Assembly: GCA_048201975.1 (NCBI GenBank)
Contig: DBFBGQ010000019.1
Coordinates: 1-26,303, forward strand
Length of the DNA stretch: 26,303 bases
Direction of reading: 5' to 3'
Source: Egerieenecus sp048201975
GTDB taxonomy: Bacteria > Bacillota > Clostridia > Christensenellales > Aristaeellaceae
The notes under the pieces were generated by a model, which worked only from the letters and a program-made list of their open reading frames with translations, made no database searches and was not told where the DNA came from. Positions 1-8,500 of this stretch are shown in pieces. The position numbers and the translations under genes are program-made. Position 1 is the first letter of the stretch, and each line of letters begins with the position of its first letter.

Positions 1-6
1 TATAAT
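1..6 (+). promoter_or_regulatory. Probable -10 box of the EF-G-2 gene promoter
   Basis: The first six bases read TATAAT, a perfect -10 hexamer. The -35 element would lie outside the window, so the promoter cannot be confirmed. If it is used, transcription starts near base 12 and leaves a leader of about 85 bases before the EF-G-like gene. The ribosome site GGGAGG at 85-90 sits eight bases before the ATG at 99. Confidence 0.45.
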
Positions 7-98
7 GCTCTCCAGATAATGGATAAGCAGACGCACGTATATTCATCGGGGCGTCCGCAGGTGTAAAAAATCTTCAAATCTAGAGGGAGGCAACGATC

Positions 99-2186
99 AT
101 GGCGGATTATTTGACCAGTAACATTCGGAATATCGCCCTCATGGGTCATGGCGGCGAGGGCAAAACCACCCTTACGGAGGCGATGCTCTACGCTGCCGGA
201 ATTATCGACCGTCAGGGCAAGGTGGAGGACGGGACCACCACCACGGACTTCGAGCCCGAAGAGATCCGTCGCAAGTGCTCCGTGAGCGCCGCCTGCGCGC
301 CCATCGACTGGAACGACAAGATGCTGAACATCATTGACGTGCCCGGTTATTTTGATTTTATCGGCGAGATGGTTGGCCCCCTGCGCGTGGTGGAGACCGC
401 CTGCATCGTGGTCAGCGGCGTCACCGGCTTCAACGTGGGCGCGGAGAAGGCCTTTAAGCATGCCGTGAAGAGCGGCGTGGGCCGGATGTTCGTCATCAAC
501 CAGATGGACCGGGAGCACGCGAACTTTGACAAGGTCACGCAGCAGCTGCGGGACCGCCATGGCAGCTGCGTGGTGCCCGTATTGATGCCCATCGGCGAGG
601 GCGCGGATTTCCGCGGCGTGGTCAACGTGCTGGAAAAGAAGGCCTACGAGGGCGCCTACAAGAAGAGCACCGAGGTCCCCATGCCCGACTCCATGAAGGA
701 GAAGGTCGAGAAGGCCTTCGAATACCTGACCGAGCAGGCCGCCGCCGCGGACGACGACCTGATGATGAAGTACCTGGAGGAGGGCGAGCTGAACTACGAC
801 GAAATTCTGCTGGGCTTCCGCAAGGGCATGAAGGACGGCACCATCGTCCCCGTGTGCGCGGTATCCGCGCTCACCGGCGTGGGCATCGCCCGGATGATGG
901 ACCTGATGGCCAAGTATCTGCCCTCCCCCGCCCACGACGGCATCGAGCATGACGGCTTCAACCCCCGCACCGGCGAAGCGCAAAAGCGCGTATGCAAGGA
1001 CGACCAGCCCTTCTCCGCCTTCATCTACAAGACCATCGCCGACCCCTTCGTGGGCAAGCTGAGCCTGTTCCGCATCTTCTCCGGCACCCTCACCAGCGCC
1101 ACCACGCTTTACAACGTCAACAAGGACAAGACCGAGAAGAGCGCGGGCATCTACATTCTGCGCGGCAAGAAGCAGATTGCCAAGCAGACCCTGCACGCCG
1201 GGGATCTGGGCGCCCTGGCCAAGCTGCAGTTCACCTCCACCGGCGACACCCTGGCCGATTACAACAATCCCATCCAGTACCCGGTGCTGGCTTTCCCGGC
1301 CCCCTGCATGAGCAAGGCTGTCTATGCCGCCAAGCAGGGCGAGGAAGACAAGGTCTTCTCCGGCCTGGCCCGCCTGATGGAAGAGGATCCCTCCATCACC
1401 ATCGAGAAGAACACGGAAACCACCGAAACCCTGCTTTCCGGCCAGGGCGAAATGCATCTGGACGTGATCCGCAACAAGCTGGCGGCCAAGTTTGGCGCCA
1501 ATGCCATTCTCCAGGATCCCAAGGTGCCCTACCGTGAAACCATCCGCAAGGTGGTCAAGGTGCAGGGCCGGCACAAGAAGCAGTCCGGCGGCCACGGTCA
1601 GTTCGGCGACGTGTGGATCGAGTTCTCCCCCTGCCGGGACGGCAGCCAGGACTTCGAGTTTGAAGATGCCGTGGTGGGCGGCGTGGTGCCGCGGAACTTC
1701 ATCCCCTCGGTGGAGAAGGGCTTGCGGGAGAACATGGTCCACGGCGTACTGGCGGGCTTCCCCATGGTGGGCGTCCATGCCAAGCTGTACGACGGCTCCT
1801 ATCACCCGGTGGACTCCTCTGAAATGGCCTTCAAGACCGCTGCCCGGATCGCCTACAAGAAGGGCTGCATGGAAGCCGGTCCCGTGCTGATGGAGCCCAT
1901 TATGCACGTCACCGTCACTGTGCCCGACGAGTACATGGGCGACATCATGGGCGACATGAACAAGCGCCGGGGCCGCATCATCGGCATGAGCCAGGCGGAC
2001 GGCATGCAGCAGGTGGAAGCCGAAGCCCCCATGGCTGAAATGTTCAAGTACGCCACCGACCTCCGCTCCATGACTCAAGCCCGCGGCTCCTTCACCATGG
2101 AGTTTGCCCGCTATGAGGATGTGCCCGCCAACGTGGCCGAAAAGATCATCGCTTCCGCTAAGAAGGAAGAGGACGAGGACGAATAA
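99..2186 (+). CDS. Elongation factor G-like GTPase (EF-G-2 type)
   Basis: This 695-residue protein has the full EF-G layout: a GTP-binding domain, a beta-barrel domain II, and domains III to V. EF-G moves tRNA and mRNA through the ribosome using GTP. The G motifs are not those of canonical FusA. The P-loop reads GHGGEGKTT (residues 16-24) where FusA has AHIDAGKTT. Switch II reads DVPGY (80-84), with Tyr in place of the catalytic His. The base-recognition motif is NQMD (134-137) instead of NKxD. From memory, the TTTTDFEPE stretch (47-55) and the PGY motif match Thermus EF-G-2 and related paralogues, so I call this the second EF-G and not the housekeeping copy. No rps or tuf genes are adjacent, unlike the usual fusA locus. 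The ATG at 99 has a GGGAGG site eight bases upstream. Family confidence is high; the cellular role of the paralogue is not settled. Confidence 0.93.
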   Translation: MADYLTSNIRNIALMGHGGEGKTTLTEAMLYAAGIIDRQGKVEDGTTTTDFEPEEIRRKCSVSAACAPIDWNDKMLNIIDVPGYFDFIGEMVGPLRVVETACIVVSGVTGFNVGAEKAFKHAVKSGVGRMFVINQMDREHANFDKVTQQLRDRHGSCVVPVLMPIGEGADFRGVVNVLEKKAYEGAYKKSTEVPMPDSMKEKVEKAFEYLTEQAAAADDDLMMKYLEEGELNYDEILLGFRKGMKDGTIVPVCAVSALTGVGIARMMDLMAKYLPSPAHDGIEHDGFNPRTGEAQKRVCKDDQPFSAFIYKTIADPFVGKLSLFRIFSGTLTSATTLYNVNKDKTEKSAGIYILRGKKQIAKQTLHAGDLGALAKLQFTSTGDTLADYNNPIQYPVLAFPAPCMSKAVYAAKQGEEDKVFSGLARLMEEDPSITIEKNTETTETLLSGQGEMHLDVIRNKLAAKFGANAILQDPKVPYRETIRKVVKVQGRHKKQSGGHGQFGDVWIEFSPCRDGSQDFEFEDAVVGGVVPRNFIPSVEKGLRENMVHGVLAGFPMVGVHAKLYDGSYHPVDSSEMAFKTAARIAYKKGCMEAGPVLMEPIMHVTVTVPDEYMGDIMGDMNKRRGRIIGMSQADGMQQVEAEAPMAEMFKYATDLRSMTQARGSFTMEFARYEDVPANVAEKIIASAKKEEDEDE

Positions 2187-2213
2187 TCCTTCCTTCCCTA
2201 TCCCAACCATACG

Positions 2214-2245
2214 GAGCGCGCGTTTCCCGCAAGGGGACGCGCGCT
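2214..2245 (+). repeat. Direct repeat copy 1, GC-rich hairpin without T tract
   Basis: These 32 bases are identical to 2442-2473. The unit is itself an inverted repeat: a nine-base stem, AGCGCGCGT with its exact complement, encloses a CCC-GCAA-GGG mini-stem capped by a GNRA-type loop. In this copy the hairpin is followed by CAGGCTG and not by Ts, so it is not a classic intrinsic terminator. Confidence 0.9.
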
Positions 2246-2272
2246 CAGGCTGTCAAAAAACTCCCTAGAGGC

Positions 2273-2298
2273 GTCGGAGGGGCCGCAGCCCCTTCGAC
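2273..2298 (+). repeat. Hairpin with 11-base-pair stem
   Basis: The arm at 2273-2283 pairs with 2288-2298 across a four-base CGCA loop, with one G-U wobble. It is the second element of the hairpin series. Confidence 0.75.
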
Positions 2299-2310
2299 TT
2301 TCATTCGTGT

Positions 2311-2329
2311 AAGCCGGCTTTGCCGGCTT
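2311..2329 (+). repeat. Perfect palindromic hairpin (8 bp stem)
   Basis: AAGCCGGC at 2311-2318 is exactly complementary to GCCGGCTT at 2322-2329, with a TTT loop. It is the third element of the hairpin series. Confidence 0.8.
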
Positions 2330-2338
2330 CGCGGGTCG

Positions 2339-2360
2339 TTGATTTTGCTTGCAAAATCAA
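2339..2360 (+). repeat. Perfect palindromic hairpin (10 bp stem)
   Basis: TTGATTTTGC at 2339-2348 is exactly complementary to GCAAAATCAA at 2351-2360, with only TT between them. The flanking GGTCGT (2334-2339) is also complementary to ACGACC (2377-2382) in the loop of the next hairpin, so alternative pairings are possible. Confidence 0.8.
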
Positions 2361-2367
2361 TTCCTTA

Positions 2368-2400
2368 CAACTTCGGACGACCTCTGGTTGGCCGAAGTTG
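2368..2400 (+). repeat. Hairpin with 9 bp stem and structured loop
   Basis: CAACTTCGG at 2368-2376 pairs exactly with CCGAAGTTG at 2392-2400. Inside, CGACC and GGTTG can add five more pairs (one wobble) beyond an A-G mismatch, leaving a three-base loop. Confidence 0.75.
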
Positions 2401-2406
2401 CTTCCT

Positions 2407-2434
2407 CGAAAAAGTGGGTTCACCCACTTCTTCG
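2407..2434 (+). repeat. Hairpin with 8 + 4 bp stem
   Basis: AAGTGGGT at 2412-2419 is exactly complementary to ACCCACTT at 2422-2429. Outside one A-C mismatch, CGAA (2407-2410) pairs with TTCG (2431-2434). Confidence 0.75.
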
Positions 2435-2441
2435 ACACGCT

Positions 2442-2478
2442 GAGCGCGCGTTTCCCGCAAGGGGACGCGCGCTTTTTT
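2442..2478 (+). terminator. Intrinsic terminator, direct repeat copy 2
   Basis: This is the second copy of the 32-base repeat (2442-2473). Here the GC-rich hairpin runs straight into six Ts (2473-2478), so it has the form of a rho-independent terminator. It is the most likely 3' end for the EF-G-like transcript, about 290 bases after its stop codon. Confidence 0.75.
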
Positions 2479-2483
2479 GCTGC

Positions 2484-2504
2484 GCTTCCATGGCGCCAGG
2501 AAGC
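2484..2504 (+). repeat. Short hairpin after the terminator
   Basis: GCTTCC at 2484-2489 pairs with GGAAGC at 2499-2504 around a loop containing the palindrome TGGCGCCA. It ends the run of inverted repeats before the glucan synthase gene. Confidence 0.5.
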
Positions 2505-2591
2505 CTGCGCCCGCGGTCATGGGTATGCTTTCCCAGGCTTTGGTACACATTAAGGCTGAAAAAACGTGTTGTATCAGCAAAAGGAGCGCCT

Positions 2592-5500
2592 ATGATCGTT
2601 TGGATTTCCGCCGCCGTGGGCCTGATAGCCCTGTGTCTGCTCACCCTGCTGGCCTATCGCTCCGGTCGCGCCCGCCTGGTGGAGGAGCGCCGGCTGACGC
2701 TTTCCGCGCCCCAGCGCAGTCAGGAGGAGCTGAAAGGCCAGCTCTCCCGCCTGGGCCTCCGTCTGGCCCTGCACGGGCGCCGTCGCCTGCGCCCTGCGCC
2801 CGGCCTCCGGGCGCAGCTCATGCGCCAGCTCCGGGATGCGCTGCAGCCCACCGCCGGCGCGGAACCCGGGCTTCAATGGCTCCAGGATCATGGCCGCGCC
2901 CTGGAGGAACAGCTGGGGATATTGACCCAGGAGCTCCGGGGAACGCCTGCGATCCCCGCCGTCAAGGGCGGCGGCTTGCGCCTGACCGTGTTTACGGAGC
3001 AGATGCTGCTGGCCTTTCGGGGCGAGATCCGCCTGGATGCCCTTCCGTCGCTGGTGCGCTGCTGGCAGGAAACCGCGGGCATGACCGAAGAGGAGCTGCA
3101 GCTTCTGCCCCAGGCCCTGCGCCTGACGCTGCTACGCTTCACAGCCCAGGCTGCATCGGACGCTTACCTGGCGGTGCAGGAGGCGCGGCGCGGGCAGCGC
3201 TTGGCCGGAAGAATGCTTCGCAGCCACGGCGATCCCCTCAGCGTCATCGACCACGCCGGCCTCTCCCCGGAGGCGCTGGCGGGGGTGATTCAGGCGCTGG
3301 AACAGCAGGGAGCCGCGGAATTGCTCAGAGAGCTGGACCTGCGCCTGGATCAGATGGGCCTGCAGGCCACGGCATGGACCCGCCGGGCCCAGGAGCGGCA
3401 GATGGAGCGGAGCCAGTGGCTCTCCGCCTCCATCACCAGCCTGCGGGCGCTGGAAAAGGTGACCTGGCCAGAGCTGTTGGAAACCTGCGATCCGTTGCAC
3501 CAATGCTTTCAGGAAGATCCCTCCGGCGCCTATCCGGCCATGGATTTCGACAGCCGCCGGCTGTACGTCACGGTGCTGGCGCGGCTGGCGCGGCAGATGG
3601 GCATGTCCCAGGAGCGGGTTGCGCTGGGCGCGCTGCATCTGGCTCAGGAATCGGAGGATGACGGCATTCACAACCATGTGGGGTATTATCTGCTGGAAAA
3701 CGCGGGCATCCGTCAGCTCTACCTGAGCCTGCGGATCCGCCGGGCCAGCGTTTTTCCGCTGCGCCTCTTTCTCCGCCGGCACAGCCGCGGCGAATACCTG
3801 GCCCTTTTATGGCTCGGCGCCGCCGCCGGCCTGGCGCTGATGGTTCCCTTGCGCCTTCCCCTGCTGCTCTGGCCCCTCTGGGGGCTCTGCTTTTCCCAGC
3901 TGTGGCGCATGCTGTGCCAGGAAGCGTTGCAACGCCTGCTTCCCAACCAGGAATTGCCGCGGCTCCACATTGGCGCATTGCAGGAAAGCCAGCGCACCCT
4001 GGTGGTGCTTCCCACGCTGCTGTCCTCTCCGGAGCAGGCCGTACACATGATCGGCCGCCTCTCCGAGCTGTGCCACGCGGATCCTGATCCCAACCTGGAA
4101 TACATGCTCCTGGGGGATTTCGGGGACAGCCTCACCGCCGAGCAGGTCTCCGACGATCTGATTCTGCGCGCGGCGTCCTCCGCGTTGGAGGCGCTGCAGG
4201 AGAGCGATCCAGAGCATCGCTACCTCTACCTCCAGCGCCGTCGGGTCTACGACAAGGGCGAAGGCGCCTGGATTGGCCGGGAGCGCAAGCGCGGCAACCT
4301 CGAAAGCCTCAACCGCCTGATCGTCCACGGCAACTGCGACGACCTCTACGACTATGCCAGCGTTCCGCCGGCGCAGCTGCACCGGCGCTACGCCTTCGTC
4401 ATCACCCTGGACCAGGACACGGAGCTCCCTCCGGAAACGGCCCGCAACCTCATCGGAGCGCTAAGCCATCCGCTCACGGTGCGTCGCCGGGTGCCCGAGG
4501 GCTGGCGGGGCGTCAGCCTGGTGCAGCCGTTGATGGAAACCGATCCCGCCACCGTGCGCACGCCCATCAGCCTGCTGCTGGGCGGACGCGGCGGCGTAGA
4601 CCCCTACCACAGCGCCCAATGCCCCTTCTATCAGCGGCTTTGCGGGCGCGGCAGCTACCAGGGCAAAGGCATTTACATTCCCGAAACGCTGCTGGAAGCC
4701 ACCCAGGCGTGGATTCTGCCGGATACGGTGCTCAGCCACGATCTGCTGGAGGGGGAATTGGCCGGCTGCGCGGCGGACAGCTCCCTGCGCCTGTACGATG
4801 GCCACCCCGCCACCTGGGCAGGCTGGCTCAACCGCCTGCACCGCTGGACGCGAGGGGACTGGCAGCTTCTGCCTTGGTTGCTGCCCTGGGTGCACACGCC
4901 TCAGGGCGTGCGCCGCAATCCGCTGGGGCGCTTCTCCCGGCACAAGGTGTGGGACAACCTGCGCCGCAGCCTCATTCCCCTGGGATATGCGGGGCTTTTC
5001 CTCTATGCCGCCTTCGCCGCGCGCCCGGGCCTGTTTGCGCTGCTGCTTTTGCTGTCCCTGGCGGAGGGCGTTCATTGCCGCAGCTGGCTGGACTGGTCCG
5101 GCCTGCTCGCGCGCCTGGCCGCGCTGCCCGCGCGTTTGACCGTCCAGGCGGACGCTTGCCTGCGCGCCCTGTGGCGGATAACCGTTTCCCATGAAAAGCG
5201 GCTGAGCTGGCTGCCCACCGCACAGGCGGAACTAACGCCCTACGACGGCCTGTTTCTGAGCCCCTGGACCCAGTGGGGCGGCGCGCTGTGCCTGCTGGCC
5301 GCCTGCGTGCTAGCTGAACCCTTCCAGTGGACTCCCCTGCCCCTGGCGGCGCTATTCGCGCTCTATCCCCTGTTTCTCCCCCGCCTGGACGCACCCAGGC
5401 GCAGCGCCTTTCCCTTTGATGAATTGCAGCGGGAACAGCTGACGGATCTGGCCCGCAACACCTGGCGCTTCTTCGAGGCAAACGTGGGGCCTTCCACCCA

Positions 5501-8500
5501 CCACCTTCCGCCGGACAACCTGCAGCTGGAGCCCTGGCGCGGCCCGGCCATGCGCACCTCGCCCACCAACATCGGCCTCTACCTGCTCAGCGCCATGGCC
5601 ATGGTGGAGCTTGGTCTGCTGGAAGCGGACGAAGCCGCCACGCGAATTCGCGCCGCCCTGGACACCCTGGAACGCCTGCCCACATGGCGGGGTCACCCGT
5701 ACAATTGGTACGACCTGAGCACCCTGGAGGTCATGGACCCGCCCTATGTTTCCTCGGTAGACAGCGGCAACTATGTGGCCTTTTTGATGGGTACGGCGCA
5801 GCTGATGCGCCAGCGCCTGCCGGAGCTGGACGCCGCCGACCGGGAGCTTCCCGCCCGCATGGACGCCCTGGCCCAGCAGGTGGACCTGGCCGCGCTCTAC
5901 GACACCCAGGCGCAGCTCTTTTTTGTGGGATACGATACCCGGCAGGAACGGCCCCAGGGAAACCACTATGACCTGCTGGCCAGCGAAGCCCGGCTGCTTT
6001 CCTTCGTTGCGGTGTGCACCCGCCAAGTTCCTCTGCGCCACTTCAGCCGGCTCAGCCGCACCCGGGTAGCGCTGGGCCGGGAGCACCTGCTCATGAGCTG
6101 GAGCGGCACGCTCTTTGAATACCTGATGCCGCAGCTTCTCCTTCCCCTGACCCCCGGCACGCTGCTGCACCATGCCTGCGCCGCGGCGGTCCGCTGCCAC
6201 ATGAAAGCGGGCGTCAACGGCCTGTGGGGCATGAGCGAAAGCGGCTACTATGCCTTTGATCCGGCGCTCAATTACCAGTACCGCGCCTTTGGCCTGGCGG
6301 CATTGGCCGGCGATCCCCAGGCGCAGGGGCAGGTCTACGCCCCCTATGCCGTGGCGCTGGCTCTTTGCGTCTATCCGGCGCAGGCCCACGCGGCGCTCCA
6401 GCGCATGCACAGCCTGGGCATGGATACGCCCCAGGGCTTTCTGGAGAGCATCGACCTGGACCAGCAACGCACCGGCACGCCGGAGGGCCGCGTGGTCCGC
6501 AGCTACATGGCCCATCACCAGGGCATGCTGCTGTGCGCGGTTGCCAACGCCCTTACCGGGGATGCGCTGTGCCGGGCCTTCTGCCGCATGCCCAAGGTGC
6601 GGGCCTTCCTGCTGCTCCTGCGGGAGCGGGAGGATCCTCGCCGCCCGGTGACGCTGACTTTGCCCAAGCCCCGGCGGCAGGCAGCCGCCCCCCAGGCGGA
6701 GGTCTCGGTCAACCTTGCCCCCCTGCGCCTGCCCGTGGAAGCAGCGCTCCTGGGCGGAGGGCGCGCCTTTGTGCTGCAGAGCGCCAACGGCCTGGGCGTC
6801 ATGGGCTATGAGCAGATTTTCATCAGCCGCTTCACCCGGGACCCTTCCCGCAGGGAAGGCATCCAATTCTATCTGATGGAATCCGGCCGGCTGTGGCAGC
6901 CCTTCGATCCGCGGCTGTCGGGCAAGGTCACGGCTGAAAACGGCCTCCTGATCCACGACCGGGAGCATCGGGAGCTGCGCATGCGCCTCACCACCTTTGT
7001 GGACCCGGTGGACCAATATATCGTACACATGCTGGAGCTGGAAAATCTCTCCGCGCGGGATCGGGACATCGAAGCGGCGGACTACTTTGAATTGGCCCTG
7101 GCCCCAGAAATGGAACAGCTGGCGCACCCAGCCTACACCGATCTGTTCATTGAAACCGCGCCCTTTGGGGACGGGGGCATCCTCGCGCACCGCCGCCGTC
7201 ACGCCCCGGAGGATCCGCCGGTATACCTGTGCCACTTTCTGGCCATGCCCAGCGACCTGGAGGTGTTCGCGCAAACGGACCGGGAAGCCTTTCTGGGCCG
7301 CAACGGCTCCCCCTGGCAGCCTGGAGCCCTGCGGGAAAAGGCCAGACCCGGCCTGTTCGGCGCGCCCATCCATCCCTGCGCATCCCTGCGGTGCCGCCTG
7401 CACCTTGGCGGGCGCGGCCGTATCCGCCTGGTCTACGTAACCTGTTGCCGCTTCCAGGAGGAGCCGCCGAAGCCGGAGGACTTCCACCTGGACCTGACCC
7501 AGCTGATGCAGCGCCTGCGCCTGACCCAACTGCGTCAGCAGGTGCTGCTGAACAGCCTGTGCATTCCGCCGGACCAGCTTCCGCTGCTCACCCGGCTCAC
7601 CGGGGCCATACAGTGGCTTCACCAGCCCCATCAAGGGGTGGGCGCGCCCATTTCCCTACCGGTGGAAGAGCTATGGTCCATGGGGCTAAGCGGCGACCGG
7701 CCATTGTTTGCCGTGTTTCTCTCCCGGGAGGAAAGCCCGCTGATCAACCTCGGGTTGCGCTTTGCTGCCCTGCAGCGCTCCCTGGGGCTCCCGGTGGAGC
7801 TCGCCATGGCCGTGCTGGAGGAGGATGGCGGGCTGATGGAGCAGGCGGAAGCGGCTCTGAGCGCCTCTCCCCTGCGCGATCTGCGCGGCAAGGGCGTGGC
7901 GCTGGTGAACAAATCCACCTTGACGCCCCAGCGCTATGCCCTGCTCCACGCCGCGGCCAGCCTTTCCCTGGACGACCGGCTGGGCACGCCGCAAGAGCAG
8001 CTGGACGCCCTGTGCGTGCCCGTGACGCCCACTGCGCTGGCTCCCCGGCCGCCCAGGCCCGCCCCGGAGCCGCCGGTGGAGGACTTGCTTTTCTTCAACG
8101 GCTACGGCGGTTTTCTGCCCGACGGAGGCGGCTATGCCATCCGTCTGCCCGCAGGCTGCAACACCCCCGCCCCCTGGTGCAATTACCTGTGCCAGCCCGG
8201 CTTTGGCACACTGTGCTGTGAAAGCGGGCTGCTGTTCACCTACGGGGACAACAGCCACCGCCGCCGCCTGACCCCCTGGGTGAACGACCCCGTAACCCCT
8301 CTGGGAGGCGAATTCCTGCTGGTGGAGGACCTGGACACAGGGGAAATGTTTTCGCCCACCCGCTTGCCCCTGGGGCAGGCCATGGCCTGTCAGGTGATCC
8401 ACCAGCCGGGGGTAACGGTTTACCGCGCCTTTGGGGAAGGGCTGGAGCTGCAATGGACCTGCTTCACCGACCCGCAGCGGGAAGCTGGGTGCCGCCAGCT

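Larger units (their letters stand above)
2187..2591 (+). other. Non-coding interval packed with hairpins
   Basis: This 405-base gap between the EF-G-like gene and the glucan synthase gene carries no gene I can support. An open frame runs through it into the synthase, but the synthase has a clear ribosome site only at 2592. Most of the interval consists of successive inverted repeats: 2215-2245, 2273-2298, 2311-2329, 2339-2360, 2368-2400, 2407-2434, 2443-2473 and 2484-2504. They are separated by short spacers, mostly 6 to 12 bases. I see no convincing -10/-35 pair for the synthase gene in the remainder. Confidence 0.85.

Noticed and set aside
2214..2504. The hairpin series considered as a CRISPR array
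   Set aside because: The repeats are different palindromes rather than one repeated unit with uniform spacers, the spacers are only 6 to 28 bases, and no cas genes are present.
2349..2591. An upstream in-frame extension of the glucan synthase (81 extra codons)
   Set aside because: It runs through the hairpin array and a T-tract terminator and has no ribosome site, while ATG 2592 has AAAAGGAG and begins a membrane anchor.
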